Origin: Streptomyces flaveolus
Lineage (GTDB): Bacteria; Actinomycetota; Actinomycetes; Streptomycetales; Streptomycetaceae
Direction of reading: 5' to 3'
Assembly (NCBI RefSeq): GCF_014648815.1
Contig: NZ_BMRV01000005.1
Location: 136,758 to 200,757 of the forward strand
Length of the DNA: 64,000 bases
Made by a program: the position numbers and the translations under genes. Below the pieces are notes generated by a model. It searched no databases and had not been told where the DNA came from. It saw only the letters and a list, made by a program, of their open reading frames with translations. The stretch's first letter is position 1. Each line of letters opens with the position of its first letter. Positions 1 to 7,876 of this stretch are shown here, in pieces.

Positions 1-207
1 GTTGCCACCGGTGGTCTGGTCCTCGCGGGTGCGGGCATGGCCGTCGCCGACTCCGGTGCCCAGGGCGTCGCCGCCCACTCCCCGGGCGTCGCTTCCGGCA
101 ATGTCGTCCAGGTGCCCGTGCACGTCCCGGTGAACGTCTGCGGCAACACGATCTCCGTGATCGGCCTGCTGAACCCCGCCTTCGGCAACGTCTGCATCAA
201 CAAGTGA
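1..207 (+). CDS. chpH: Short chaplin (ChpH-like), 5' end cut by window
   Basis: The window opens inside this gene; 68 codons remain before TGA at 205-207. The visible product has the end of a signal peptide (GLVLAGAGMAVA, cleaved near ADS) followed by one chaplin domain: [18 protein letters not shown] and NTISVIGLLNPAFGNVCINK, with the two conserved cysteines that form the intramolecular disulphide. Short chaplins are secreted amyloid-forming surfactants that coat aerial hyphae and spores and lower surface tension so that hyphae can leave the medium. The domain closely resembles ChpH as I remember it, and the long chaplin gene follows directly, as in the chpH-chpC pair. Only about ten N-terminal residues should be missing. 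A strong hairpin at 242-274 ends the unit. Confidence 0.85.
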   Translation, partial: VATGGLVLAGAGMAVADSGAQGVAAHSPGVASGNVVQVPVHVPVNVCGNTISVIGLLNPAFGNVCINK

Positions 208-241
208 CGTTGCGTCTCGCCCCGTGAGGGTCTGAGTCCGT

Positions 242-274
242 CGGCCCCGGAGCGCGCCATGCGCTCCGGGGCCG
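242..274 (+). terminator. Hairpin terminator after short chaplin gene
   Basis: A perfect 14-bp stem (CGGCCCCGGAGCGC at 242-255 and its complement at 261-274) with a 5-base loop lies 35 bases after the stop codon. There is no U-tract, which is usual for Streptomyces terminators. Confidence 0.75.
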
Positions 275-370
275 GCCGCCTTCGAGGCAAAGAAACATCA
301 GCGTGCAGCAGCGTCGGAGACGACGGAATTCCCGGCGCTACGGGACTAGGGCAAGGCAGGGATTTCGGAA

Positions 371-1153
371 ATGCGACAAGTCACCCGCAAGGGCCTGATG
401 ACGATGGCGGCCGCCACCGGTGTGCTCGCCGCCGCGGGCGGTGCCGCCCACGCCGACTCGGGGGCGCACGGAGCCAGTTCGAATTCGCCCGGCGTACTCT
501 CCGGCAACACGGTGCAGGTGCCCGTGCACGTGCCGGTGAACGTCTGCGGCAACACGGTCGACGTCATCGGCGTCCTCAACCCGGCCATGGGCAACGCGTG
601 CGCCAACCGGGGCGGCGACTCGTCCGGCGGATACGGCGACTCCGGCGGCCACGGCGGTGCGCACGCCGGCGGACAGGCCACCGACTCGCCCGGGGTCGGC
701 TCCGGCAACACGGTGCAGGTGCCCGTGCACGTGCCGGTGAACGTCTGCGGCAACACCGTCAACGTGGTGGGCGCCCTCAACCCGGCCACGGGCAACGACT
801 GCGTCAACGGGGGCGGCGGAGATCACACCACCCCGCCGGGTGAGCCCGGTAACCCCGGTGAGCCGGGTAACCCCGGCAACCCTGGTGAGCCGGGTAATCC
901 GGGCGAGCCCGGCAACCCGGGTAACCCCGGCGAGCCTGGTACGCCGGGTAACCCCGGCACCCCGGGCGACGAGACGCCGGGCGGCTCCTCGCACATCAAC
1001 CAGCCCGGCGCGCAGACCGTCACCCAGCCGCGGGGCGACGCACAGCTCGCCGAGACCGGCAGCGGGCTGCCGCTGGGGCTCGCCCTCCCGGTGGGCGCGG
1101 GTGCGCTGCTCGCGGGCACGGTGCTCTACCGCAAGGCACGCGCCTCGGCCTGA
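371..1153 (+). CDS. chpC: Long chaplin (ChpC-like), cell-wall anchored
   Basis: This 260-residue secreted protein has a signal peptide (about 1-28), two chaplin domains (about 36-75 and 105-145, each with the [15 protein letters not shown] core and two Cys), a collagen-like GEPGNPGNP stalk (about 155-205), and a C-terminal sorting signal: LAETG at 226-230, a hydrophobic segment and the basic tail YRKARASA. Sortase should cut LAETG and link the protein to peptidoglycan, so that it anchors short-chaplin fibrils. A gap-rich spacer ([16 protein letters not shown]) joins the two domains. The ATG at 371 follows a weak GGCAGGG about 10 bases upstream, and the signal peptide supports it. Two anchored domains plus LAXTG are diagnostic of the ChpA-C class. 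The letter C is inferred from its position next to chpH. Confidence 0.92.
   Translation: MRQVTRKGLMTMAAATGVLAAAGGAAHADSGAHGASSNSPGVLSGNTVQVPVHVPVNVCGNTVDVIGVLNPAMGNACANRGGDSSGGYGDSGGHGGAHAGGQATDSPGVGSGNTVQVPVHVPVNVCGNTVNVVGALNPATGNDCVNGGGGDHTTPPGEPGNPGEPGNPGNPGEPGNPGEPGNPGNPGEPGTPGNPGTPGDETPGGSSHINQPGAQTVTQPRGDAQLAETGSGLPLGLALPVGAGALLAGTVLYRKARASA
835..969 (+). repeat. Collagen-like triplet-repeat region inside chpC
   Basis: About 45 codons encode Gly-X-Pro style triplets (GEP, GNP, GTP) in tandem. At the DNA level this is a degenerate 9-base repeat of ggtgagccc / ggtaacccc units. It forms the stalk between the second chaplin domain and the sorting signal and is a likely site of length variation between strains. 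Confidence 0.85.
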
Positions 1154-1170
1154 CGCGGCGGACCGGCACA

Positions 1171-1206
1171 CGGAGCGGGCCCCGCACACCGGCGGGGCCC
1201 GCTCCG
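1171..1206. terminator. Bidirectional terminator between chpC and DUF5703 gene
   Basis: A perfect 15-bp stem (CGGAGCGGGCCCCGC at 1171-1185, complement at 1192-1206) with a 6-base loop lies between two convergent genes and can serve both. Confidence 0.75.
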
Positions 1207-1245
1207 CTTCCGTCACCGGCGCCGGGTCGCCCCCGGCGCCGCCGG

Positions 1246-1434
1246 TCACCAGGTGGCCCGCACCTGGCGGATGATCCGCCGCCGCAGCCGCACCTTGCGA
1301 CTGCCGTCGCGCAGCAGGCTCAGGCGGTACAACTCCCAGTGTCCGTACTCGGCGTGGTCGGTCAGCAGACGTGTCGTCTCCTTGCGGGAAACCCCGCGTG
1401 GCACGTACACGTCGACAAATTCGTATTCCGGCAT
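1246..1434 (-). CDS. Small DUF5703-family protein
   Basis: This 62-residue basic protein begins MPEYEFVDVYVPRGVSRKE and ends in an Arg-rich stretch (RKVRLRRRIIRQVRATW). It has no signal peptide, membrane segment or cysteines. The sequence matches what I know of DUF5703, a very short family conserved in Streptomyces and relatives with no assigned function. The basic C-terminal third could contact nucleic acid or acidic lipid, but that is inference. It is monocistronic and converges on chpC across a shared terminator. The next gene starts about 50 bases away on the other strand, so the two share a divergent promoter region. Confidence 0.8.
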   Translation of the reverse strand: MPEYEFVDVYVPRGVSRKETTRLLTDHAEYGHWELYRLSLLRDGSRKVRLRRRIIRQVRATW

Positions 1435-1468
1435 CGCATCTATTGTGCGGGCTGGGGCCCGGTACGGA

Positions 1469-1474
1469 TAGCGT
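1469..1474 (+). promoter_or_regulatory. Candidate -10 element of a leaderless promoter
   Basis: TAGCGT lies 7 bases before the ATG at 1482, which would place the transcript start at the start codon. No good -35 is visible at standard spacing. Confidence 0.35.
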
Positions 1475-1481
1475 CTGCACT

Positions 1482-2204
1482 ATGTCTGATGCTGCGCAGC
1501 CCACCGCTGCCGAGGTACGCGCCGCCGCCGAGGCGGTCAAGACCGCGCTCGACCGCCACCTGGCCGCGGTCGAACGCCGGTCGGGGGAGGACGACCCGGC
1601 CGTCTACCAGGCGTTCAACGAGCTGGCCGCGGCCGCGGAGGCGTACGACGAACTGCTCTACGACCGCTACGACGAGGTGACCCCCTTCGAGATCCCCGGC
1701 GCGGACGAGACGCCGCCCTACACGGGCCCCGAGGAACCGAACGCGCTGAGCGTGCTCATCCGCCGCGACTACGCCGTGGCGGAACCGCAGCGGCTGATGG
1801 CACAGGCGCGGCGGATCGAGGCGGCCGACGACGAGGCGGCCGTGGGCGCGGACGTCGCCGGCACGGTCCACGGGGCGCTCGGCATCCTGTTCGGCGAGTT
1901 CGAGGCGGACGAGATCGCCTCCCGGCACAAGGAGTTCGGCCTGGAGGAGGGCGACTCCACGCTCTGGGTGACGGCCGCCGACGAGAGCGCCGAACCGGGC
2001 GAGTGGCTGGACGCACCGTTCGACCAGGTCGATCCCCAACGCGTGGTCTGCCGCTTCGACGTCAGCGCGGTCTTCGACGACGAGTTCGACGACGATGACG
2101 AGGACGACGTGCCGGAGCTCGAGGAGGACCTCGACACGGACCTGGACGAGGAAGCGGACGGCGAGACGGACGGCGAGCCGGAGCGGCTGCGGGCGGACCG
2201 CTGA
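1482..2204 (+). CDS. Conserved acidic hypothetical protein
   Basis: The product is 240 residues and very acidic, ending in a long Asp/Glu tail (DDEFDDDDEDD, EEDLDTDLDEE). The N-terminal half is predicted helical (AEVRAAAEAVKTALDRHLAAVERR). No catalytic motif, membrane segment or signal is visible, and I do not recognise a named family beyond an actinobacterial conserved hypothetical. The ATG at 1482 is chosen because the protein reads coherently from there (MSDAAQPTAAEVRAAAEAV). No Shine-Dalgarno precedes it, and a TAGCGT -10-like hexamer ends 7 bases upstream, so the message may be leaderless. The extended in-frame ORF upstream has atypical composition and is probably not translated. A 17-bp hairpin follows. 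Confidence 0.8.
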   Translation: MSDAAQPTAAEVRAAAEAVKTALDRHLAAVERRSGEDDPAVYQAFNELAAAAEAYDELLYDRYDEVTPFEIPGADETPPYTGPEEPNALSVLIRRDYAVAEPQRLMAQARRIEAADDEAAVGADVAGTVHGALGILFGEFEADEIASRHKEFGLEEGDSTLWVTAADESAEPGEWLDAPFDQVDPQRVVCRFDVSAVFDDEFDDDDEDDVPELEEDLDTDLDEEADGETDGEPERLRADR

Positions 2205-2224
2205 GCGGCCCCCCCCGAGACGAG

Positions 2225-2263
2225 CGGCGGCGGTCACGGGGTACGTCCCCGTGACCGCCGCCG
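2225..2263. terminator. Strong hairpin terminator between convergent genes
   Basis: A perfect 17-bp stem (CGGCGGCGGTCACGGGG at 2225-2241, complement at 2247-2263) with loop TACGT separates the acidic hypothetical (+) from the RecD-like gene (-). Confidence 0.8.
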
Positions 2264-2298
2264 TCGCATGTGCCGCCGGGCGACCGCGCCCGGCGGGC

Positions 2299-4665
2299 TC
2301 AGCCGCCCACCGGAACCTGCGGAGTGAGCAGTGCCGGCAGCCGGGTCGTGCGCGGCTTGGCCTGCACCTCGGCAACGGCACGGGGCAGCGCCTGGTCCAC
2401 CCCGTGCACCACGGACAGGTGCCGGGCGGCCCGGCCGAACGCCGTGTAGACCCACGGGCGGCTCAGCGCCTGCGCGGCGTCGCCCGGCAGGACCACGACC
2501 ACCGCGGGCCACCGGCCGCCGACCGCCTGGTGAGCGGTCAGCGCCCACCCGTGCCGCACGGTCCGCTCCAGCCGCTCCTTCGGGACCACGACGGACTCGC
2601 CCGCGCAGGACAGGTGCAGTCCGTGGGCGTCGGCTCTCACCACCCGGCCCGGCAGCGTACGGCCCGGCACGGGGGAGTAGGCGACACGGTCGCCGGGGTC
2701 GAAGCCGCCGAAGCGGCCGGGGCCCGGGTTCAGCCGCTCCTTCAGCGCCGCGTTGAGCGCCCGCGTGCCCGCCGCGCCGCCGTGGCCCGGCGTGATCACC
2801 TGGGTCTCCTCGGCGGGGACGCCGATCGCGCGCGGCACCGAGTCCGCGACGAGCTGCACGGTGCGGTGCACGGCCTCGCCCGCGTCCCGCACGGGCACGA
2901 TCACGACCTCCTTGCCGGGCGCCTCCACCTGACTCAGCTCACCGATGCCGATGCCGGAGACCAGCTCGCCCAGCGGGCCCGGGTCGGGACGCCGCGAGGC
3001 GATCTGGGGACAGATCCGCGCCGCCAGCAGATCCGCGAAGACCCGCCCCGGACCCACGGACCACAGCACCCCCGGGTCACCGGCCAGCACCAGCCGTGCC
3101 CCGTCGGGCAGCGACTCCGCCAGCAGGGCGCCCGTCTCCACGTCCACCTGCGGCGCGTCGAGCACGACGAGCAGATCGAGGTCCAGCGCGCCGTCCGCGT
3201 CGCGCCCGGGCCCCTCGGCGCCGGCCAGCAGCCCGGCCAGGGTGACGACGGGGGTGCCGTCCGGGAGCGGGCCGTCCGGTGCGGGGGAGTCCGGGTGCGC
3301 CGCGGGGCGGTCGGCCGACAGGGCGGCGAAGCGGTCGCGGCCGAGCGGGCCGTGCGCGGCGGCCCAGGCCCGCAGCCCGAGGCCCCGCGCGGCACGCAGC
3401 AGGGCCGCAGGTTCGGCCAGGGACGCCTCCCCGCCGGTGTGCAGGACCAGCCCGTGCGCAGCGACCGCACGGATCAGGTCGGCCGCGGAACCCTGCGTGG
3501 ACGCGGCGGCCCGCTCCCAGTCCTCCGCCGCCCCGTCCTGCTTCGGCACCGAGTTGACCAGCCGGGCCAGGCCGTCGGCGAGGCTCTCCTCCGCGAGCGC
3601 GTACCGCTCCAGACCGACCAGGACCCGGACCGGACGTTCCTCGGCCTCTTCCGTGCCCTCCGTCCCCGCGTCCACGGTGCCGGGGCGGGCGCCGGTCTCC
3701 TCCAAGGCGTCCTGGAAGACCAGGGCCTCGCCCTCGGCGAGCGTGCTCTGTACGGCGGCGTCGGGATCCGGCACGCCCCGCTGGGCCAGCGCAGCCGTGA
3801 GCCGCGGCAGCTCCAAAGCCGTATGGCCGGTCAGGGCCGCCTGCTCCAGCAGCCAGACGGTGATCGCACGTCCCCGCCGCTCGTCGTCCGGGCCGCACTC
3901 CGCGCCGAGCAGCGCCCGGGCGAACCCGTCGGCCTGTTCCGGCCGCACACCGGCGACCCGGAGCAGCTGCCAGGGATCCGCGCGCAGCGACTCCTCCGCC
4001 GCCTCACCGAGCAGCGCGGCGGTCTGCGGCGCGAGCGTCTCGGGGGCGCCGCCCTCGGCCAGGACGCGCCGCACGGCCTCGACGGTCTCCGGCGCGGGCC
4101 CCGCGGGCCCGGCGGCCGGCTCGGCCGGCGCCGGCTGCGGGCGTCGTACCGGCTCGGGGGCGGGGCGGCGGGGCGCGGGCCGGGGCTCGCCGAAGACCGT
4201 GGCGGCCGGCTTCTCGCCGCTCTCCACGGCGCGCACGGCGGCGAGCAGCTCGGCCGCCGTGCCGCTCAGCTTGGCCCCGCTGTCGATCCGCTGCTGCTTC
4301 TCGGCCTTCCGCCGCTCGATCCGCTCCCGCTCCAGCCGCTGGGCGGCCAGCTCGGCCTCGGCCTCCGACAGCTGAGCCGCAGAGCCCTCACCCGCCGCAT
4401 CGGCGCCGTCCCCGGCCGGCTGCGCGTCTTCGGCGGCCGGCGGCTCGCCCGCCCCGGCGGTCTCCCCGGCAGTCGCCTCGGCCCCGGCGTCGTCGGGCTC
4501 CGGGGCCCCCGGCTCCTCGGCGGTCTCCGCGTCGGCGGCCCGGTCGCCGGACGGGGCCCCGTCCGTGGCGTCGTCGGGCTCGGCCTCCTGCGCGGTGCCC
4601 GGCGCTCCCGGCTCGGTGTCCACGGCGTCCGCGGTGTCCTCGGCGGGTTCGGGCTGCGTGCTCAC
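2299..4665 (-). CDS. RecD-like helix-hairpin-helix protein with degenerate helicase motifs
   Basis: This 788-residue protein has a disordered acidic Ala/Pro/Glu-rich N-terminus (1-100), a charged helix (100-130), a Pro-rich linker (160-190), helical HhH-like repeats (about 195-325), and a C-terminal half laid out like RecD2/TraA helicases. The late motifs are recognisable: GDPGVLWSVGPG (529-540, motif III), VITPGHGG then LNAALKERLNP, ALTAHQAVGGRWP (708-720, motif V) and VYTAFGRA (739-746, motif VI). The P-loop position reads TGGEASLAEPA (410-420) with no GK[ST], and the Walker B acid pair is replaced (VVLDAPQVD). ATP hydrolysis is therefore unlikely, and I infer a structural or regulatory role in DNA metabolism. 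It starts with GTG overlapping the reductase stop (GTGA), and has a probable DNA-damage promoter at 4744-4766. Confidence 0.85.
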   Translation of the reverse strand: MSTQPEPAEDTADAVDTEPGAPGTAQEAEPDDATDGAPSGDRAADAETAEEPGAPEPDDAGAEATAGETAGAGEPPAAEDAQPAGDGADAAGEGSAAQLSEAEAELAAQRLERERIERRKAEKQQRIDSGAKLSGTAAELLAAVRAVESGEKPAATVFGEPRPAPRRPAPEPVRRPQPAPAEPAAGPAGPAPETVEAVRRVLAEGGAPETLAPQTAALLGEAAEESLRADPWQLLRVAGVRPEQADGFARALLGAECGPDDERRGRAITVWLLEQAALTGHTALELPRLTAALAQRGVPDPDAAVQSTLAEGEALVFQDALEETGARPGTVDAGTEGTEEAEERPVRVLVGLERYALAEESLADGLARLVNSVPKQDGAAEDWERAAASTQGSAADLIRAVAAHGLVLHTGGEASLAEPAALLRAARGLGLRAWAAAHGPLGRDRFAALSADRPAAHPDSPAPDGPLPDGTPVVTLAGLLAGAEGPGRDADGALDLDLLVVLDAPQVDVETGALLAESLPDGARLVLAGDPGVLWSVGPGRVFADLLAARICPQIASRRPDPGPLGELVSGIGIGELSQVEAPGKEVVIVPVRDAGEAVHRTVQLVADSVPRAIGVPAEETQVITPGHGGAAGTRALNAALKERLNPGPGRFGGFDPGDRVAYSPVPGRTLPGRVVRADAHGLHLSCAGESVVVPKERLERTVRHGWALTAHQAVGGRWPAVVVVLPGDAAQALSRPWVYTAFGRAARHLSVVHGVDQALPRAVAEVQAKPRTTRLPALLTPQVPVGG

Positions 4666-5660
4666 AGCGTGCTCCAGTCGTGATCGGGATAGCGGTGCAC
4701 GGGCGCCGACACGTCGTCGAGCGCCCGGCAGATCTCGTCAGGAAGACTAAGGCTCTCCACTGACAACGCCGCCGTGAGCTGCTGCGCGTTGCGCGGGCCG
4801 ATGATCGGGGCGACCACCCCGGGCCGGTCCCGGACCCAGGCGAGGGCGACCTGGAGCGGGGTCACCGCGAGCCCGTCCGCCGCCGTCGCCACCGCGTCCA
4901 CGATGTGACCGGCCGTGTCGTCCAGGTAGGGCTCGACGAAGGGGGCCAGGTGCTCCGAGGCGCCCCGCGAGTCCGGCGGCGTCGCGTCCTTGCGGTACTT
5001 GCCCGTGAGGACGCCCCGGCCCAGCGGCGAGGAGGGGAGCAGACCGATGCCCAGGTCCAGCGCGGCCGGCAGCACCTCGCGCTCGACGCCGCGCTGCAGC
5101 AGCGAGTACTCCATCTGCGTGCTCGCGAGCCGGGTGCGCACGCCCGGCGCCGCCAGCTGCCAGGTCGCCGCCTTGGCCAGCTGCCAGCCACAGAAGTTGG
5201 AGACCCCGGCGTAGCGGGCGCGGCCGCTGCCGACCGCCACGTCGAGGGCGTGCAGCGTCTCCTCCAGCGGCGTGTGCGGGTCGAAGGCGTGCAGATGCCA
5301 CACGTCGACGTGGTCCGTGCCCAGCCGGGCCAGGGAGGCGTCCAGCGCGGAGAGGAGATGGCCGCGCGAGCCGTCGAAGCGGCGGTCGGGATCCGGCACG
5401 CTGCCCGCCTTGGTGGAGATCACCAGGTCCCGGCGCGGCACCAGGCGTTCCATGAGCCGGCCGAGGAGATACTCGGCCTCTCCGTCGCCGTACACGTCGG
5501 CGGTGTCGACGAGGGTCCCGCCGGCTTCCCAGAAGGTCTTCAGGAGGTCAGCCGCGTCGTGCTCGTCGGTGTCCCTGCCCCAGGTGAGGGTGCCCAGCCC
5601 GATGCGGGACACACGCAGGCCGGTGCGGCCGAGATGCCTCTGCTCCATGAACGCCGACAT
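4662..5660 (-). CDS. Aldo/keto reductase
   Basis: This 332-residue NAD(P)H-dependent oxidoreductase has the (beta/alpha)8 AKR fold. The catalytic tetrad is visible: Asp52 and Tyr57 in VDTADVYGDGEAE, Lys84 in ISTKAG and His124 in VWHLHAFD. The N-terminal YLG-type opening (RHLGRTGLRVSRIGLGTLTWG) and the C-terminal PIIGPRNAQQL cofactor motif are also typical. The substrate cannot be told from sequence. The ATG at 5660 is used here; an internal ATG at 5648 (MEQRHLGRTGL) would be equally compatible with the fold and neither has a convincing ribosome site. The gene overlaps the RecD-like gene downstream by 4 bases. Its 3' end carries unusual A/T-ending codons where a promoter motif for that gene is embedded. 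Confidence 0.9.
   Translation of the reverse strand: MSAFMEQRHLGRTGLRVSRIGLGTLTWGRDTDEHDAADLLKTFWEAGGTLVDTADVYGDGEAEYLLGRLMERLVPRRDLVISTKAGSVPDPDRRFDGSRGHLLSALDASLARLGTDHVDVWHLHAFDPHTPLEETLHALDVAVGSGRARYAGVSNFCGWQLAKAATWQLAAPGVRTRLASTQMEYSLLQRGVEREVLPAALDLGIGLLPSSPLGRGVLTGKYRKDATPPDSRGASEHLAPFVEPYLDDTAGHIVDAVATAADGLAVTPLQVALAWVRDRPGVVAPIIGPRNAQQLTAALSVESLSLPDEICRALDDVSAPVHRYPDHDWSTL
4744..4766 (-). promoter_or_regulatory. RecA-NDp / PafBC-type promoter inside the reductase gene
   Basis: On the minus strand the sequence reads TTGTCAGTG, then 8 bases, then TAGTCT, an exact fit to the mycobacterial DNA-damage promoter consensus TTGTCRGTG-N8-TANNNT. It points at the RecD-like gene, whose GTG lies about 72 bases beyond the predicted transcript start. 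The host codons here (TTG TCA ... CTT AGT CTT CCT, residues 299-307 of the reductase) end in A/T far more often than the surrounding gene. Confidence 0.65.
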
Positions 5661-5712
5661 TACTGGCCACGGCTTGCGCTGTGGGGGCCTGTGGACAACC
5701 GAATCGGCACGC

Positions 5713-5718
5713 TAGGGT
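5713..5718 (+). promoter_or_regulatory. Candidate -10 of the F420-type oxidoreductase gene
   Basis: TAGGGT, a good Streptomyces -10, lies 42 bases before the ATG at 5761. TGGACA at 5692-5697 is a possible -35, but the 15-base spacing is short. Confidence 0.35.
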
Positions 5719-5760
5719 CGGGGCACAACAGACGTTACTGATCGGTAAGGGGAATCGGCC

Positions 5761-6816
5761 ATGCAGCTCGGGATCAACCTCGGCTACTGGGGTGCCGGAA
5801 TGGACGCGGACAACCTGGCCGTCGCCAAGGAGGCCGACCGGCTCGGCTACGCCGTGTGCTGGGCCGCCGAGGCCTACGGCTCGGACGCCGCGACGGTGCT
5901 GACCTGGGTCGCCGCCCAGACCGAGCGCATCGACGTCGGCTCGGCCATCTTCCAGATCCCCGCCCGTCAGCCGGCCATGACCGCGATGACGGCCGCCACC
6001 CTCGACTCCCTCTCCGGCGGCCGGTTCCGCCTCGGCCTCGGCGTCTCCGGGCCGCAGGTCTCCGAGGGCTGGTACGGCGTGAAGTTCGACAAGCCGCTCG
6101 CCCGCACCCGCGAGTACGTCGAGATCGTGCGCAAGGCGATGACCCGGGAGCGGCTGTCGTACGAGGGACAGCACTGGACGCTGCCGCTGCCGGGCGGTCC
6201 CGGCAAGCCGATCAAGCTGACCGTGCACCCGCAGCGTGAGCACATCCCGCTGTACATCGCCGCGATCGGCCCGAAGAACCTGGAGCAGACCGGCGAGATC
6301 GCCGACGGCGCCCTGCTGATCTTCCCGTCCGCCGACCACCTGGAGGAGACCGCGATCCGGCACCTGCGCGCCGGGCGCGAGAAGGCCGGGAAGACCCTCG
6401 AGGGCTTCGACATCGTCCCCACCCTGCCGCTCGCCCTCGGCGACGACAAGGACGTCACCACGCTCGCCGACACCTTCCGCCCCTACACCGCGCTCTACGT
6501 GGGCGGCATGGGCAGCCGCAAGCAGAACTTCTACAACCAGCTCGCCCAGCGCATGGGGTACGAGCGCGAGGCCGCCGAGATCCAGGACAAGTACCTGTCC
6601 GGCGACAAGCAGGGCGCCGCCGCGGCCGTGCCGCACGACCTGATCGACCGGACGACCCTGCTCGGCAGCGTCGACCGGATCGCGGACCGGATGAAGGCCT
6701 ATGCCGCCGCCGGTGTCACCACGCTGACCCTCGCTCCCGCGGGCTTCACCCTGGACGAGCGGCTCGCCTCGCTCCGCGCCGGCACCGAGGCCCTGGAGCG
6801 CGCCGGGCTCGCCTGA
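5761..6816 (+). CDS. LLM-class F420-dependent oxidoreductase
   Basis: This 351-residue protein belongs to the luciferase-like monooxygenase superfamily (TIM barrel). Typical marks are GINLGYWGAGMDADNLAVAKEADRLGY at the N-terminus, the cofactor-region RFRLGLGVSGPQVSEGWYG, and IPLYIAAIGPKNLEQTGEIADG. Proteins of this type in Streptomyces usually carry out hydride transfer with F420, although FMN use cannot be excluded from sequence. The substrate is unknown. The ATG at 5761 has a clear AAGGGGA ribosome site 7 bases upstream. It is transcribed divergently from the aldo/keto reductase and ends in a hairpin at 6842-6883. Confidence 0.9.
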   Translation: MQLGINLGYWGAGMDADNLAVAKEADRLGYAVCWAAEAYGSDAATVLTWVAAQTERIDVGSAIFQIPARQPAMTAMTAATLDSLSGGRFRLGLGVSGPQVSEGWYGVKFDKPLARTREYVEIVRKAMTRERLSYEGQHWTLPLPGGPGKPIKLTVHPQREHIPLYIAAIGPKNLEQTGEIADGALLIFPSADHLEETAIRHLRAGREKAGKTLEGFDIVPTLPLALGDDKDVTTLADTFRPYTALYVGGMGSRKQNFYNQLAQRMGYEREAAEIQDKYLSGDKQGAAAAVPHDLIDRTTLLGSVDRIADRMKAYAAAGVTTLTLAPAGFTLDERLASLRAGTEALERAGLA

Positions 6817-6841
6817 CGCGCGATCCGTCGTCGAAGTTCCG

Positions 6842-6883
6842 CGGCCGTGGTGGGGGCTCGGGGGGTCTTCCCCGCCACGGCCG
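6842..6883 (+). terminator. Terminator after the F420-type oxidoreductase gene
   Basis: A 14-bp stem with one G.T pair (CGGCCGTGGTGGGG at 6842-6855 against 6870-6883) encloses a 14-base loop just after the gene. Confidence 0.65.
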
Positions 6884-7060
6884 TCACGCGGAACAACGCG
6901 TCCACCCGCGTGTGGTTACGCCCTCTCGTCCGCGCGCCCTCCCTCTTTCGGCGGAGTTCCCCGTCGCACCTGTTGCCGTGTTCCGCGTCCCGCACTTGAC
7001 TCGTTCTTCGCGGAGACCGCGGAGACCGCGGAACCTGCGCAGCCCCGCGGAGGCAGAGAG

Positions 7061-7858
7061 GTGCCAGCGATGCTTTCGGCCAAGAGTCTGTTCCAGGAGA
7101 TCATCGACGACGACGAGGCGTTCCGTCTGTTCTGCTCCATCGCCGCCAGCGGCGAGTCGCAGGGCGGCTGGGAGAACGCGCGCATCGCGGCGCTGGTACC
7201 GGAGAGCGAGCGCCGGCTCGCGCCCAAGATCACCCGGCACGGCGCGGACGAGGACAAGCACGGGCGGATCTTCAACGCCCTGCTGAAGAAGCGCGGTCTG
7301 GAGCCGGTCGACGTGCCCCCCGACACGGACTACACGATGCTCCTGGAGCGGCACGGCATCGGCCTCGCCCACGAGAAGCTCAAGGCCGACCGGCCCCTGA
7401 CCGTACGGGACGTCATCACCTACCTCGCGCACAGCAGGGTCACCGAGCAGCGCGCGGCCGAGCAGATGGCGATGCTCCTCAAACACTTCGCGGACCACCC
7501 CGACCTGGGGCGGGCCGTGCGCATGATCTCGGCCGACGAGGACAACCACCTCGCCTACTCCCACGAGGAACTGCTGCGCTACGCCGCCGCCGGACACGGC
7601 CGCTACATCCAGCGGACGCTGCGCGAGTGCGCGCACGCCGAGATCCGCGTCCACCGGGACGTCAGCCTCGCGGTGATGGCCCGCATGGGCCGTCTGCTCG
7701 GCTGGTCCCGGGCGCGGTCCGCGCTGCTCGCGGCGGGCATCCACGCGGTGTACGCCTACGAGCGGCTGGCCGGCTGGCGCCGGATGGTGACCCTGCGGAC
7801 GCCCGAGCGGCGCGACGCCCTCGGCGGACCCGCGACCCCGGCCCCCGAGCTCGCCTGA
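7061..7858 (+). CDS. Ferritin-like diiron protein
   Basis: The product is about 265 residues and mostly helical, with two ExxH-type metal motifs, EDKH (RHGADEDKHGRIF) and EDNH (SADEDNHLAYSHEELL), and acidic residues in intervening helices (EQRAAEQM). This is the four-helix-bundle diiron pattern of the ferritin-like superfamily (rubrerythrin / MiaE relatives). A substrate oxidase or iron-handling role is possible, and no more specific function can be read. Two starts are plausible: GTG at 7061 (GGAGGC 6 bases upstream) or ATG at 7070 (AGAGAGG upstream), giving MLSAKSLFQE. The stop codon sits inside a terminator hairpin shared with the convergent corA gene. Just upstream, GCGGAGACC is repeated in tandem (about 7013-7032). 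Confidence 0.8.
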   Translation: MPAMLSAKSLFQEIIDDDEAFRLFCSIAASGESQGGWENARIAALVPESERRLAPKITRHGADEDKHGRIFNALLKKRGLEPVDVPPDTDYTMLLERHGIGLAHEKLKADRPLTVRDVITYLAHSRVTEQRAAEQMAMLLKHFADHPDLGRAVRMISADEDNHLAYSHEELLRYAAAGHGRYIQRTLRECAHAEIRVHRDVSLAVMARMGRLLGWSRARSALLAAGIHAVYAYERLAGWRRMVTLRTPERRDALGGPATPAPELA

Positions 7859-7872
7859 GGGGCCGGGGTCGC
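7832..7872. terminator. Convergent terminator overlapping a stop codon
   Basis: A perfect 14-bp stem (GCGACCCCGGCCCC at 7832-7845, complement at 7859-7872) spans the stop of the ferritin-like gene and lies just beyond the corA stop. Confidence 0.7.
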
Positions 7873-7876
7873 CGCG

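Noticed and set aside
835..969. Tandem short repeats resembling a repeat array
   Set aside because: They are in frame and encode collagen-like triplets inside chpC. Spacing and sequence are not those of a CRISPR array, and no cas genes are present.
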